This document shows, piece by piece, positions 16,243 to 24,019 of a DNA stretch of 64,000 nt. The DNA comes from Nocardioides antri (lineage in GTDB: Bacteria > Actinomycetota > Actinomycetes > Propionibacteriales > Nocardioidaceae). Positions within the stretch are counted from its first letter, which is position 1. Each line of letters opens with the position of its first letter. The DNA lies in the NCBI RefSeq assembly GCF_008373765.1, contig NZ_VUJW01000001.1:372189-436188 (forward strand), read 5' to 3'. Made by a program: the position numbers and the translations under genes. The notes beneath the pieces were generated by a model. That model saw nothing but the letters and a program-made list of their open reading frames with translations, ran no database searches and was not told the DNA's origin.

Positions 16243-16686
16243 GTGCCACTCTCCGAAGAGGAGCTGCGACTGCTCGAGCAGATGGAGCGCGCTCTCGTCG
16301 AGGAGGACCCGAAGTTCGCCTCCACACTTCGTGGCACGACCCTGCGCCAGGCAGCGCGCCGTCGCGCGATGCTCGCCGGTCTGGTGTTCGCCGGCGGGAT
16401 CGCCGTCCTCATGGGCGGTGCGATCAGCGGCTACTGGCAGATCGGCATCGTCGGCTTCGTCATCATGCTGTTGTCCGCGACCATCGGGCTCAGCGCGCTG
16501 CGCGGCCAGAACCTGTCCGGGCAGCAGCGGGGCGCCGAGGCCGCCGCGGCCGCTCACCCCTCGGGCTTCGGTGTCATCGAGGGGGGCCGGGCGCACGGGC
16601 GCCGGCACGGTCGTTCCCGCACCTCCGGCTCCTTCATGGAGCGCGTCGAGGAGCGCTGGCGCCGTCGCCGCAACCGCGGCTTCTGA
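16243..16686 (+). CDS. DUF3040 membrane protein
   Basis: A 147-residue protein that starts with the family hallmark MPLSEEELRLLEQMERAL, followed by two membrane helices (about residues 46-66 and 70-90) and a basic, glycine-rich C-terminal tail. DUF3040 proteins occur just upstream of the division cluster in many actinobacteria (Rv2169c in M. tuberculosis), so a link to cell envelope or division is suggested by context only. GTG 16243 follows GGAGG by five bases; an in-frame GTG at 16231 lacks this. Convergent with the transglutaminase gene. Confidence 0.85.
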   Translation: MPLSEEELRLLEQMERALVEEDPKFASTLRGTTLRQAARRRAMLAGLVFAGGIAVLMGGAISGYWQIGIVGFVIMLLSATIGLSALRGQNLSGQQRGAEAAAAAHPSGFGVIEGGRAHGRRHGRSRTSGSFMERVEERWRRRRNRGF

Positions 16687-16692
16687 CGCTGC

Positions 16693-16709
16693 TCGCGCGG
16701 CGCGCGAGG
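16693..16709. terminator. GC-rich hairpin between convergent genes
   Basis: An inverted repeat of eight bases per arm (CTCGCGCG and CGCGCGAG) around one base lies between the stops of the DUF3040 and transglutaminase genes. It could end transcription from either side, but it lacks a T-tract. Confidence 0.3.
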
Positions 16710-16713
16710 GCCG

Positions 16714-19092
16714 TCACACGCCCCCGAGGGCGGGCTTCGTCGCGGTCGACCGCGGTGCCCGCTGCCACACCGACCGCGGCAGCCACTTCGCCCGAAGCGC
16801 GGTCCGCCGGGTGACGCCTGCCTCGAGCGACGCGCAGCAGGTGAGCGCATCGTCGCCGAGCCCTGGCGGGGGAACCATCGTGCCCGGGCGCGCGTAGCGC
16901 GCGAGCTCCAGCGCGGCGACGAGCCGTTCGAGCGCGGCCGCAGCGTCCGGGTCCGCGTCGGGCCCGGTGCGGGGTCGCTCGGGTGAGTCCTCGTCGATGC
17001 GGCTGCCGAGGGCGTTGACCAGCACGCGACCGACCTCCTGGGGAGAGCGGCCCGCCGGCCAGGCCAGGTCGAGGTCGACGGCAGTCGCCCGCAGCTCGTC
17101 CCAGATGTCCTCCGGGCTCCCGGCCAGGCGCTGTCGGCGCTGCCGGCGCCGGAGGACCTGCGGCGCGCGGGCCAGGGCGACGAGGACCGCCAGCACCAGG
17201 AGGGCCAGGCCGACCCGCAGCACCACGGTGAGCCAGTCGATCCCCTCGTCCCCGCCCGAGCTGCCGCCATCGGCAGACTGGTCCTCCGGGGGAACCGTCG
17301 TCGTGACCTCGGTGGTCGCGGTCTCGCTTCGGGGTGGGTCGATGTCGGTCGGGTCGTTCGTCGGCAGCGCCTCGGTGTTGCGCGTGACGGGGACGTTCGT
17401 GTAGTCGGGGACGTCCTCCCGGACGCGGGAGTCCGGGGTCGGCTCGAACCTTGCCCACCCCGCGCCCTCGAAGTAGAGCTCCGGCCACGCGTGCAGGTCG
17501 TGGGAGCTGTACTCCCACTCGCCGTTGCCGAGGTCGGTCGGCTCGAGGAAGCCCACAGCCACCCGCGCCGGGATGCCGAGCATCCGCGCCATCACCGCCA
17601 TGGCCGAGGCGAACTGCTCGCAGTAGCCACGGCGGCCGTCCTCCGCGGTGTCGCTGAGGAAGGTCTCGAACGCGTCGGCGCCCATGCCGGAGGGCGCCCG
17701 CTCGAGGCTGTAGCGGAACCCGCCCGTCTCGCGGAACCAGTCCTGGAGCAGGAGAGCCGCCTGGTAGTCGGTCCGGGCACCGTTCGTCGCCTCGAGTGCC
17801 TGGCTGCGCACGATGGGGGGCAGGCCGTCGGGCACCATCAGCAGCTCGTCGTCGACGGCGTCGATCGCGGAGTCCTGGAAGTACTCGCCGTCCGTCCCGT
17901 ACTCCAGCTCGAGTCCGGTGACCTGCCAGTCGAGGCCGGCGGCCGTCAGGTCCTCGGGCACGGCGATGAAGTCCATCGCGTTGGGGTCGTAGCCCCAGTT
18001 GCCCTCCGCATCGACCGAGGTCGCCGGGAACTGCGTCGGGAGCCACCAGGAGTCGAACTGGTCGGTCGCCTCGAACGCGTAGGTGTACGGCGTACGCGGC
18101 ACCTCGGGGGAGAGGCCGTCGGGCTCGGGCAGCGTGGTGCCGGTCGGGTAGTCGTCGACCTTGCGGTCGCCACTGCTCCACTCGTCGCCGGTGAACCGGT
18201 GGAGGACGGCGACCCGGAGGTAGTCGGGATCGGGATCGTCGGTGCGGACCCGGATCAGCGGCGTGTCGGCCTCCCGCTCGAGGTCCCGGCGGAGGTCGGT
18301 GCGGGGGTTGTGGATCTCGATGTCGTTGTCGCCGTCGCCGGGCCCGAAGCCGAGCAGGTCGAGCTCGAGCACCGGGATGAGCGGCGGGAGGAGGAGCGCG
18401 CAGACGACGGCGACGGCCCCGATGCGCCCGGTGCCGACCCGCATGGCGTCGGACATCGGGTTTCCGTCGGTCCACGGGTTGTGCTCGTCCGGCCCCAGCG
18501 GCCGCCCCCACTTGAGCAGCTGCTCGCGGCTGTCGAGGTGGAGGAGCGCCAGGAAGCCGACCGCGGCGAGGAGGAACGCGACGACGCCCGGCCCGGACTG
18601 CACGAGGCCGGCAGGGACCGAGTAGATCGCGAGCAGGCCGAGACCTGCCACCGGCACCCGGCGGAGCGTGCAGGCGAGGAAGTCGACGAGGAGCAGGAAG
18701 AACACGCCGCCGACCAGCAGCAGCGGCGCGACCGACGGCACGTTGGGCTCGATCGGCGCCGCGTAGGTGCGGGCCGACTCCATGGCCAGCTCCAGCGACC
18801 GCCGGATGTCGTCGCCCGCCGCGCCGAACGGGAGCGGACTGCCGCTCAGCTCGCTGCTCAGCATCGCCACCCCGACGAGGACCTGCGCGGCGACCGTGAC
18901 GACGGCAGGACTGCCGATCCAGCGGAGGATCGCGCCTGTCGAGGCGATCACGACCGCGATGATCATGAGCGGAGCGAGGTAGTCGCGCGAGTCGGTGAGG
19001 AAGCCGCGCCAGGCCATCAGCGCGGCCCAGGTCGTCGCGGCCGCCACGAGCGCGACCAGCAGCGCGTAGCCGAAGGAGGGACGGCTCCTCAT
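16714..19092 (-). CDS. TgpA-like transmembrane transglutaminase (DUF3488/DUF4129)
   Basis: A 792-residue protein. The N-terminal third has several membrane helices. An extracellular transglutaminase-like domain follows, with catalytic Cys (C491 in GYCEQFASAMA), His (YSSHDLHAWPELYF) and the expected downstream acidic residue. Next come a Thr/Pro-rich linker, another membrane helix (VVLRVGLALLVLAVLVALA) and a cytoplasmic DUF4129-like tail. The ATG overlaps the DUF58 stop by 4 bp. With DUF58 and MoxR it forms the widespread MoxR operon, thought to act in envelope protein maturation. Confidence 0.88.
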   Translation of the reverse strand: MRSRPSFGYALLVALVAAATTWAALMAWRGFLTDSRDYLAPLMIIAVVIASTGAILRWIGSPAVVTVAAQVLVGVAMLSSELSGSPLPFGAAGDDIRRSLELAMESARTYAAPIEPNVPSVAPLLLVGGVFFLLLVDFLACTLRRVPVAGLGLLAIYSVPAGLVQSGPGVVAFLLAAVGFLALLHLDSREQLLKWGRPLGPDEHNPWTDGNPMSDAMRVGTGRIGAVAVVCALLLPPLIPVLELDLLGFGPGDGDNDIEIHNPRTDLRRDLEREADTPLIRVRTDDPDPDYLRVAVLHRFTGDEWSSGDRKVDDYPTGTTLPEPDGLSPEVPRTPYTYAFEATDQFDSWWLPTQFPATSVDAEGNWGYDPNAMDFIAVPEDLTAAGLDWQVTGLELEYGTDGEYFQDSAIDAVDDELLMVPDGLPPIVRSQALEATNGARTDYQAALLLQDWFRETGGFRYSLERAPSGMGADAFETFLSDTAEDGRRGYCEQFASAMAVMARMLGIPARVAVGFLEPTDLGNGEWEYSSHDLHAWPELYFEGAGWARFEPTPDSRVREDVPDYTNVPVTRNTEALPTNDPTDIDPPRSETATTEVTTTVPPEDQSADGGSSGGDEGIDWLTVVLRVGLALLVLAVLVALARAPQVLRRRQRRQRLAGSPEDIWDELRATAVDLDLAWPAGRSPQEVGRVLVNALGSRIDEDSPERPRTGPDADPDAAAALERLVAALELARYARPGTMVPPPGLGDDALTCCASLEAGVTRRTALRAKWLPRSVWQRAPRSTATKPALGGV

Positions 19093-20342
19093 CGGTCGGC
19101 TCCGGTTGCCTTGAGCGCGGTGGTCACCGCTGCTGCCCGACCGGACGCGCGACCGAGGTCGCGCCAGGCCGAGTCGAGCCGATCCCGCGGGCCGAGGGTC
19201 ACCGAGCGCCACCCGAGGCCGGCGACCGACGGGGGAGGACCGGCCGGCTGCGCGCTGCGCCCGGCCCACTCGTCGACGTCGAGCACCATCGCCAGGGCGG
19301 CGCCGGCATCGTGACGGATCTGCCGGAGCGCCAGCACGTCGGTCCGCTCCAGCCCGCCGAGGACCGCGACCACCAGGCCGCCGCGGGTCTGGTCGCCCGT
19401 CCAGCCGACGTCGAGGACCGGCTGCTGGGTGGTCGTCACCAGGGCGAGCCGCTCGAGCACCGCGGTCGACGTCTCGTCCGCGCCGGTGCCGTCGGCGAGC
19501 ACGAGCCGCACGGCGTAGCCGTGCTGGTCGAGGTGGAGCACCAGCGACGCCGCGGCAACCACGGCGAACTCGAAGCTGGACCCCAGGCCCTGGCCGCGGT
19601 GGGCCCGCAACCGGTTGTCCAGCAGGACGGAGGCGCGCGCCTCCCACGGCTGCTCCTCGCGGCGCACCATCAGCTCGCCGACCCGCGCCGAGCTGCGCCA
19701 GTGGACCCGCCGGAGCTCGTCGCCGCGACGGTACTCACGGACGCTGACGTCCTCGGCGGAGCCGGCCGCGAAGGCCTGCGGCCGGTGCTCGCCCGAGCCG
19801 CTCCAGCCGCCCATCACCGGGATGGGCGGCAGCGTGACGGTCCGGGGCGTGACGACGAGCGGCGCGACCCCGGGGATCGACCGCCGGATCTCGACGAGGC
19901 CGAACGGGTCGGCCACCCGGATGGTCAACGGTCCGATCTCGAACCGGCCGCGCACGTCGGACCGGACCTGGTAGCTGACCCGCCGCCGCCACTGGCGCGA
20001 GATCCCCTGGAGCACGAACCGGGGCCGGGTGCCCAGCGCGTAGGGCACCTGGTCCTCGACCAGGACCGCGCCGGCGGGGGATCGTCCGTCGTTCGCGAGG
20101 TCGAGGTCGATCCGGGCCGGCTGACCGGCGGCGACCAGCCGCGGGTGGACCGAGCGGATCGCCGAGACCGCGTAGCGGCGGCGGCCGATGACGAACGCGG
20201 AGACGAGCGGCAGGACGAGGACGAGGACGCCGATGCGGGTGAGGGTCGTCTGGCCCAGGAGCACGGCGCAGCAGATCGCCGTCGTACCGGCGGCGAGGAA
20301 CGCACGGCCACGAAGGGTGAGGCCGGCCATCCCGTCACGCAT
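19089..20342 (-). CDS. DUF58-domain protein of the MoxR operon
   Basis: A 417-residue protein with two N-terminal membrane helices (about residues 10-50), a beta-rich middle and the DUF58 core (VREYRRGDELRRVHWRSSARVGELMVRREE), which precedes a von Willebrand A-like region. DUF58 proteins pair with MoxR ATPases. The start at ATG 20342 lies 21 bp after the MoxR stop; an internal ATG four codons later is equally possible. It is coupled to the transglutaminase gene by ATGA overlap. Confidence 0.87.
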   Translation of the reverse strand: MRDGMAGLTLRGRAFLAAGTTAICCAVLLGQTTLTRIGVLVLVLPLVSAFVIGRRRYAVSAIRSVHPRLVAAGQPARIDLDLANDGRSPAGAVLVEDQVPYALGTRPRFVLQGISRQWRRRVSYQVRSDVRGRFEIGPLTIRVADPFGLVEIRRSIPGVAPLVVTPRTVTLPPIPVMGGWSGSGEHRPQAFAAGSAEDVSVREYRRGDELRRVHWRSSARVGELMVRREEQPWEARASVLLDNRLRAHRGQGLGSSFEFAVVAAASLVLHLDQHGYAVRLVLADGTGADETSTAVLERLALVTTTQQPVLDVGWTGDQTRGGLVVAVLGGLERTDVLALRQIRHDAGAALAMVLDVDEWAGRSAQPAGPPPSVAGLGWRSVTLGPRDRLDSAWRDLGRASGRAAAVTTALKATGADR

Positions 20343-20363
20343 CGTCTGCCGCCGTACCGCAGG

Positions 20364-21386
20364 TCAGGAACGGATCTCGGGCACCGGGACCTGCGCCACG
20401 ATGCCCTCGAGGATGGCGCTGGTCCCGCGGCCGCTCACCGCCGCCTCGGCGCTGGGGAGCAGCCGGTGGGCGAGGACGGGCTGCACGAGCGCCCGCACGT
20501 CGTCGGGGAGGACGTAGTCGCGCTGGTGGAGCGCAGCGAACGCCTTGGCCGCACGCACGAGGTGCAGCGTCGCGCGGGGCGAGGCGCCGAGGAGGACCTC
20601 GGGGTTCTCGCGGGTGGCCGACGTCAGGGCGACGGCGTAGCGCTGGACCGCCTCGGACACGTGGACGTGCCCGACGATCGCGCACAGCTTGCGGAGCTCG
20701 GCGGCGTCGGTGACCGGCTCGAGGTCGTCGAGCGGGTTGAGCTCGGTGTGCGAGTTGAGCATGGCGATCTCGGCCGCCGGCAGGGGGTAGCCGATCGAGA
20801 CCCGCGCCATGAAGCGATCGCGCTGCGCCTCGGGCAGGGCGTAGGTGCCCTCCATCTCGACGGGGTTCTGGGTCGCGATGACCATGAACGGTGCGTCGAG
20901 GTGGTAGGTGACGTTGTCGACGGTGACCTGCCGCTCCTCCATGCACTCGAGCAGGGCCGACTGCGTCTTGGGGGAGGCGCGGTTGATCTCGTCGCCGATC
21001 ACGATGTTGGCGAAGACGCCGCCGGGCCGGAACTCGAACTCGCGGGTCTGCTGGTTGTAGACCGAGACGCCGGTGACGTCGGACGGGAGCAGGTCCGGCG
21101 TGAACTGGATCCGGCGGACCGTCGAGTCGATGCTGCGGGCGAGCGACTTGCTGAGCATGGTCTTGCCGACCCCGGGGACGTCCTCGAGCAGGAGGTGACC
21201 CTCGGCGAGGAGCACGACGAGGGAGGCGGAGACGACCTCGCTCTTGCCCTCGATGACGCGCTCGATGTTGGCGCGGATCCGGCCGGCCACGCGGGCGACC
21301 GTCGCGACGTCCGCCCCGGTGGGGTCCGGCGTCTGCTGGGGGGGCGGCGACTCCACGTCCTGGTCTCCCGTCTCTTGCACGCCCAT
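20364..21386 (-). CDS. MoxR-family AAA+ ATPase
   Basis: A 340-residue AAA+ ATPase with Walker A (LLEDVPGVGKTMLSKSLA), Walker B (IVIGDEINRASPKTQSALLE), sensor 1 (VIATQNPVEMEGTY) and the arginine-finger region (LPEAQRDRFMARVSIGYP). MoxR proteins act as chaperone-like ATPases for the vWA/DUF58 partner encoded next. It is the first gene of the three-gene operon, divergent from mraZ, with 269 bp between them that also hold the mraZ promoter. Confidence 0.92.
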   Translation of the reverse strand: MGVQETGDQDVESPPPQQTPDPTGADVATVARVAGRIRANIERVIEGKSEVVSASLVVLLAEGHLLLEDVPGVGKTMLSKSLARSIDSTVRRIQFTPDLLPSDVTGVSVYNQQTREFEFRPGGVFANIVIGDEINRASPKTQSALLECMEERQVTVDNVTYHLDAPFMVIATQNPVEMEGTYALPEAQRDRFMARVSIGYPLPAAEIAMLNSHTELNPLDDLEPVTDAAELRKLCAIVGHVHVSEAVQRYAVALTSATRENPEVLLGASPRATLHLVRAAKAFAALHQRDYVLPDDVRALVQPVLAHRLLPSAEAAVSGRGTSAILEGIVAQVPVPEIRS

Positions 21387-21592
21387 CCAGGTTACGGGCG
21401 CGCGATAGGGCAAAGGTACGGCGCCGGAGCAACCTGAGCCGCGGAAAAGCCCCCGAGGTCGCGACGCGGTCACGCAACGCGTCGCCCCGTCGACCGCCGC
21501 CGGCGGCCCTTCCTCCACTTTCCCCTCCACTCCGCTCCCCGGGCCCTGGCCTGCGGAAACGCAGGTGGATTGACCCGGAAACACCGGCGAAG

Positions 21593-21636
21593 GTGGTTGA
21601 CGGTGGAGCAAAGTGGAGTACTGTGGGGGAAAGTGG
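21593..21636 (+). promoter_or_regulatory. Five phased MraZ-type boxes over the mraZ promoter
   Basis: GTGG begins at 21593, 21603, 21613, 21623 and 21633, five direct repeats at exactly 10 bp, mostly extended to GTGGAG or GTGGGG. MraZ binds tandem TGGGN/GTGG-type repeats at one-helical-turn spacing in its own promoter in other bacteria. The array covers the -35, spacer, -10 and start-site region, so autorepression by promoter occlusion is expected. Confidence 0.75.
21597..21624 (+). promoter_or_regulatory. SigA-type promoter of mraZ and the dcw cluster
   Basis: TTGACG (21597-21602) and TACTGT (21619-21624) with a 16-bp spacer. The expected start site is near 21631, giving a 5' leader of about 25 nt that contains the AGGAGG ribosome-binding site of mraZ. 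It is interleaved with the phased GTGG boxes. Confidence 0.65.
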
Positions 21637-21655
21637 AGGAAGCAGGAGGTGCCCG

Positions 21656-22078
21656 ATGCTCTTCATGGGCACCTACACCCCGAAGCTCGACGAGAAGGGG
21701 CGCCTGTTCCTCCCGGCGAAGTTCAGGGATCGGCTGGCGGAGGGGCTCGTGGTGACGCAGGGTCAGGAGAACTGCCTCGTCGTCTGGCCTTCCGACGTCT
21801 TCGCCGAGGAGGCCGAGCGCGCAGCGTCCCGGCCGATGACCAACAAGGCCGCACGGCGCTACGCACGGGTGCTGTTCGCCGGCGGCGACGAGGGCACGCC
21901 GGACAAGCAGGGCCGGATCGGCATCCCGGCCCACCTGCGGGACTACGCCGGACTGGATCGCGACGTCGTCGTGATCGGCGTCCGGGACCGACTGGAGATC
22001 TGGAACCCCGACCGCTGGCGGGAGTTCCAGGAGGACGCGATGGGCGACTTCATCGACCTCGACGAGGACGACGACTAG
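21656..22078 (+). CDS. mraZ: Transcriptional regulator MraZ
   Basis: A 140-residue protein with two SpoVT/AbrB-like swapped-hairpin halves: FMGTYTPKLDEKGRLFLPAKFRD and the repeat DKQGRIGIPAHLRDY. MraZ forms ring-shaped oligomers that bind tandem repeats in its own promoter. ATG 21656 follows AGGAGG by six bases; an internal ATG three codons later gives the usual MGTY start seen in relatives. The C-terminus is strongly acidic (DLDEDDD). It is the first gene of the dcw cluster. Confidence 0.95.
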   Translation: MLFMGTYTPKLDEKGRLFLPAKFRDRLAEGLVVTQGQENCLVVWPSDVFAEEAERAASRPMTNKAARRYARVLFAGGDEGTPDKQGRIGIPAHLRDYAGLDRDVVVIGVRDRLEIWNPDRWREFQEDAMGDFIDLDEDDD

Positions 22079-22132
22079 ACGCCGACCGGTCCGCGCCGAC
22101 CAGCACGAGCCAGCACCAGCACAAATCGATAG

Positions 22133-22239
22133 CGATCCGCAGGACGAGGTCTCTGGCCCGCTCCCGCTGCCTTCTGGGGCACCTTCCCCGGCTCCAGACG
22201 GCTTCCGGGAGCGGGCGGGGGACCTGGCCCTGCGGATCG
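22133..22239 (+). ncRNA. Long nested RNA hairpin upstream of rsmH (mraW-type leader candidate)
   Basis: Outer stem: 22133-22143 pairs with 22229-22239 over 11 perfect base pairs (CGATCCGCAGG / CCTGCGGATCG). Inner stem: 22156-22166 pairs with 22206-22216 over 11 perfect base pairs (GCCCGCTCCCG / CGGGAGCGGGC). Inside that, TCTGG (22173-22177) can pair with CCAGA (22194-22198). Actinobacteria are known to carry a structured mraW RNA motif upstream of rsmH, and the position agrees. Whether this is that motif needs a covariance-model match. The elongated shape without a T-tract argues against a simple terminator. Confidence 0.6.
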
Positions 22240-22294
22240 TTCAGCAACAGCCGTTCAGCATTTCGTCTTTCAGGTGGGGGCAGGGGTCGAACCG

Positions 22295-22465
22295 ATGAGC
22301 GTGATGAACGCGAGCGCAGCCGGGCAGGCAGGCGCGAGGACAGGCAGCAGGGAGCCGAGGGTCCGTGAGCTGGCCCGCGAGGCCCTGGCCCTGATGGCCT
22401 TCTCGGCCGGGGTCTCGATCGCGATGGCCCTGGCGCTCCTGATCGCCTACGGGATCGGTCACTGA
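22295..22465 (+). CDS. Small single-pass membrane protein between mraZ and rsmH
   Basis: A 56-residue protein with a short polar N-terminus, a [18 protein letters not shown] amphipathic helix and one membrane helix (about residues 34-53). No family recognised. It sits between the structured RNA and rsmH, ending 13 bp before the rsmH start, so it belongs to the dcw transcript. The ATG at 22295 was chosen; GTG 22274 and ATG 22304 are alternatives, with only a diffuse G-rich stretch as ribosome-binding site. Confidence 0.55.
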   Translation: MSVMNASAAGQAGARTGSREPRVRELAREALALMAFSAGVSIAMALALLIAYGIGH

Positions 22466-22478
22466 GGGCCGACGGGCG

Positions 22479-23459
22479 ATGACCACTCCCCGACACGTCC
22501 CGGTGCTCCTCGACCGGGTCGTGGCGCTCCTGACACCTGCGCTCGACCACCCCGGCGCCGTCCTGGTCGACGCGACCCTCGGTCTCGGCGGCCACAGCGA
22601 GGCGCTCCTCGAGCGCTGCGAGCTGGCCCGCGTCGTCGGCGTCGACCGCGACCCCAAGGCGCTCGAGCTGAGCCGCGAGCGACTGGCGTCGTACGGCGAC
22701 CGCTTCACCACCGTCCACGCGGTCTACGACGAGATCCCTGACGTGCTCTCCGACCTCGGGCTGACCGAGGTCGACGGGATCCTCTTCGACCTCGGCGTCT
22801 CGTCCATGCAGCTCGACCTCCCCGAGCGCGGCTTCGCGTACGCCGTCGACGCGCCGCTCGACATGCGGATGGACTCCAGCGGCAGGTCGCACCGCCCGAC
22901 CGCGGCCGACGTGCTCAACACCTACGACGCCGCCGAGCTCACCCGCGTGCTGCGCGACTACGGCGAGGAGCGGTTCGCCCGGCGGATCGCCGACGCGATC
23001 GTGCGGGAGCGGGCCAGCGAGCCGTTCACCACCTCCGGGCGCCTGGTCGCCCTCCTGTACGACGTCATCCCGGCGCCGGCCCGACGTACCGGCGGCCACC
23101 CGGCCAAGCGCACGTTCCAGGCGCTGCGGATGGAGGTCAACGACGAGCTGCGGGTGCTGGAGCGGGCGATTCCGGCGGCGATCGACGCGATCGGCGTCGG
23201 CGGCCGGGTGGTGGTGGAGTCCTACCACTCGCTGGAGGACCGGCTCGTGAAGCGGGCCTTCACGGCAGCGACACGGAGCGACGTGCCCGACGACCTGCCG
23301 TTCGTCCCCGAGGGGCACGAGCCCGCGCTCCGCCTGGTGACCCGGGGCGCCGAGCAGGCGAACGCCGACGAGATCGCCGAGAACCCGCGCGCCGCCTCCG
23401 TCCGGCTGCGCGCCATCGAACGAGTCCGCCCCCGCGACGGCAAGGGAGCCGCCCGATGA
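22479..23459 (+). CDS. rsmH: 16S rRNA (cytosine(1402)-N4)-methyltransferase
   Basis: A 326-residue SAM-dependent enzyme that methylates N4 of C1402 in the ribosomal decoding centre. Motifs: [29 protein letters not shown] (SAM site), [40 protein letters not shown], and the C-terminal [15 protein letters not shown]. Length is typical. Its stop overlaps the ftsL start by 4 bp (ATGA). Confidence 0.96.
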   Translation: MTTPRHVPVLLDRVVALLTPALDHPGAVLVDATLGLGGHSEALLERCELARVVGVDRDPKALELSRERLASYGDRFTTVHAVYDEIPDVLSDLGLTEVDGILFDLGVSSMQLDLPERGFAYAVDAPLDMRMDSSGRSHRPTAADVLNTYDAAELTRVLRDYGEERFARRIADAIVRERASEPFTTSGRLVALLYDVIPAPARRTGGHPAKRTFQALRMEVNDELRVLERAIPAAIDAIGVGGRVVVESYHSLEDRLVKRAFTAATRSDVPDDLPFVPEGHEPALRLVTRGAEQANADEIAENPRAASVRLRAIERVRPRDGKGAAR

Positions 23460-24001
23460 GCAGTACCGCACCCCAGATCCGCTCCCGCCTGCCGAGGATC
23501 GCCGAGGTCGCCGTACGGCGAGCGCGGCTCACCGTGGTGCCGCGGCCGCGCACCCGGCCGCGGGCCGCCCGGGTCCCGTTCGTGACGCTGGTGAGCGTCA
23601 TCCTCCTGGCCGGCGTGATCGGGCTGCTGCTCTTCAACACGTCGATGCAGCAGGCCTCCTTCCGCGCGACGACGCTCGAGCAGCAGGCGGCGGACCTCAC
23701 CGCGCAGGAAGAGGCCCTCCGGATCGAGCTCCAGCAGCTCCACGACCCGCAGCGGATCGCCGACCTGGCGCAGCGGCGCGGCATGGTGGTGCCGACCGGG
23801 GCCTCGTGCGTGCTCTCGCTCGACGGCGGGATCACCGGGTCCTGCGCCCCCGCGCCGCCGGGCAACAAGCTGCCGATGGACCCGCCGGACCCGCAGCGTC
23901 CGGCCGCGCTGGACCCGGAGCCGGTCACCGTCTCCGCCGACGGTGCGGAGGGCCGCAATGGCGCCCGCAACGGCGTGCCGGGCCTGGATCGCCGGCGCTA
24001 G
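23456..24001 (+). CDS. ftsL: FtsL-like cell division protein
   Basis: A 181-residue bitopic protein in the ftsL position: a basic cytoplasmic N-terminus, one membrane helix (about residues 42-62), then a short extracytoplasmic coiled coil ([19 protein letters not shown]) and the conserved [15 protein letters not shown] segment. A Pro-rich C-terminal tail extends beyond the usual length. FtsL joins FtsQ and FtsB in the divisome and helps activate FtsW-FtsI. Sequence conservation is low in this family, so the assignment relies on topology and position. Confidence 0.85.
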   Translation: MSSTAPQIRSRLPRIAEVAVRRARLTVVPRPRTRPRAARVPFVTLVSVILLAGVIGLLLFNTSMQQASFRATTLEQQAADLTAQEEALRIELQQLHDPQRIADLAQRRGMVVPTGASCVLSLDGGITGSCAPAPPGNKLPMDPPDPQRPAALDPEPVTVSADGAEGRNGARNGVPGLDRRR

Positions 24002-24006
24002 CCGCC

Positions 24007-24012
24007 TAGGTT
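24007..24012 (+). promoter_or_regulatory. Possible internal -10 element, leaderless promoter of ftsI
   Basis: TAGGTT, then seven bases, then the ftsI GTG. A GAGGG is present but too close to the start codon to be a normal ribosome-binding site. It would allow ftsI-murE transcription independent of the mraZ promoter. Confidence 0.45.
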
Positions 24013-24019
24013 TGAGGGT

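Noticed and set aside
19092-19647. Longer N-terminus for the transglutaminase protein
   Set aside because: It would overlap the DUF58 gene completely out of frame; the ATGA overlap at 19089-19092 and the membrane-helix start fit better.
22156-22216. Inner hairpin upstream of rsmH as an intrinsic terminator
   Set aside because: No T-tract follows, the loop is large and structured, and the downstream genes belong to the same cluster.
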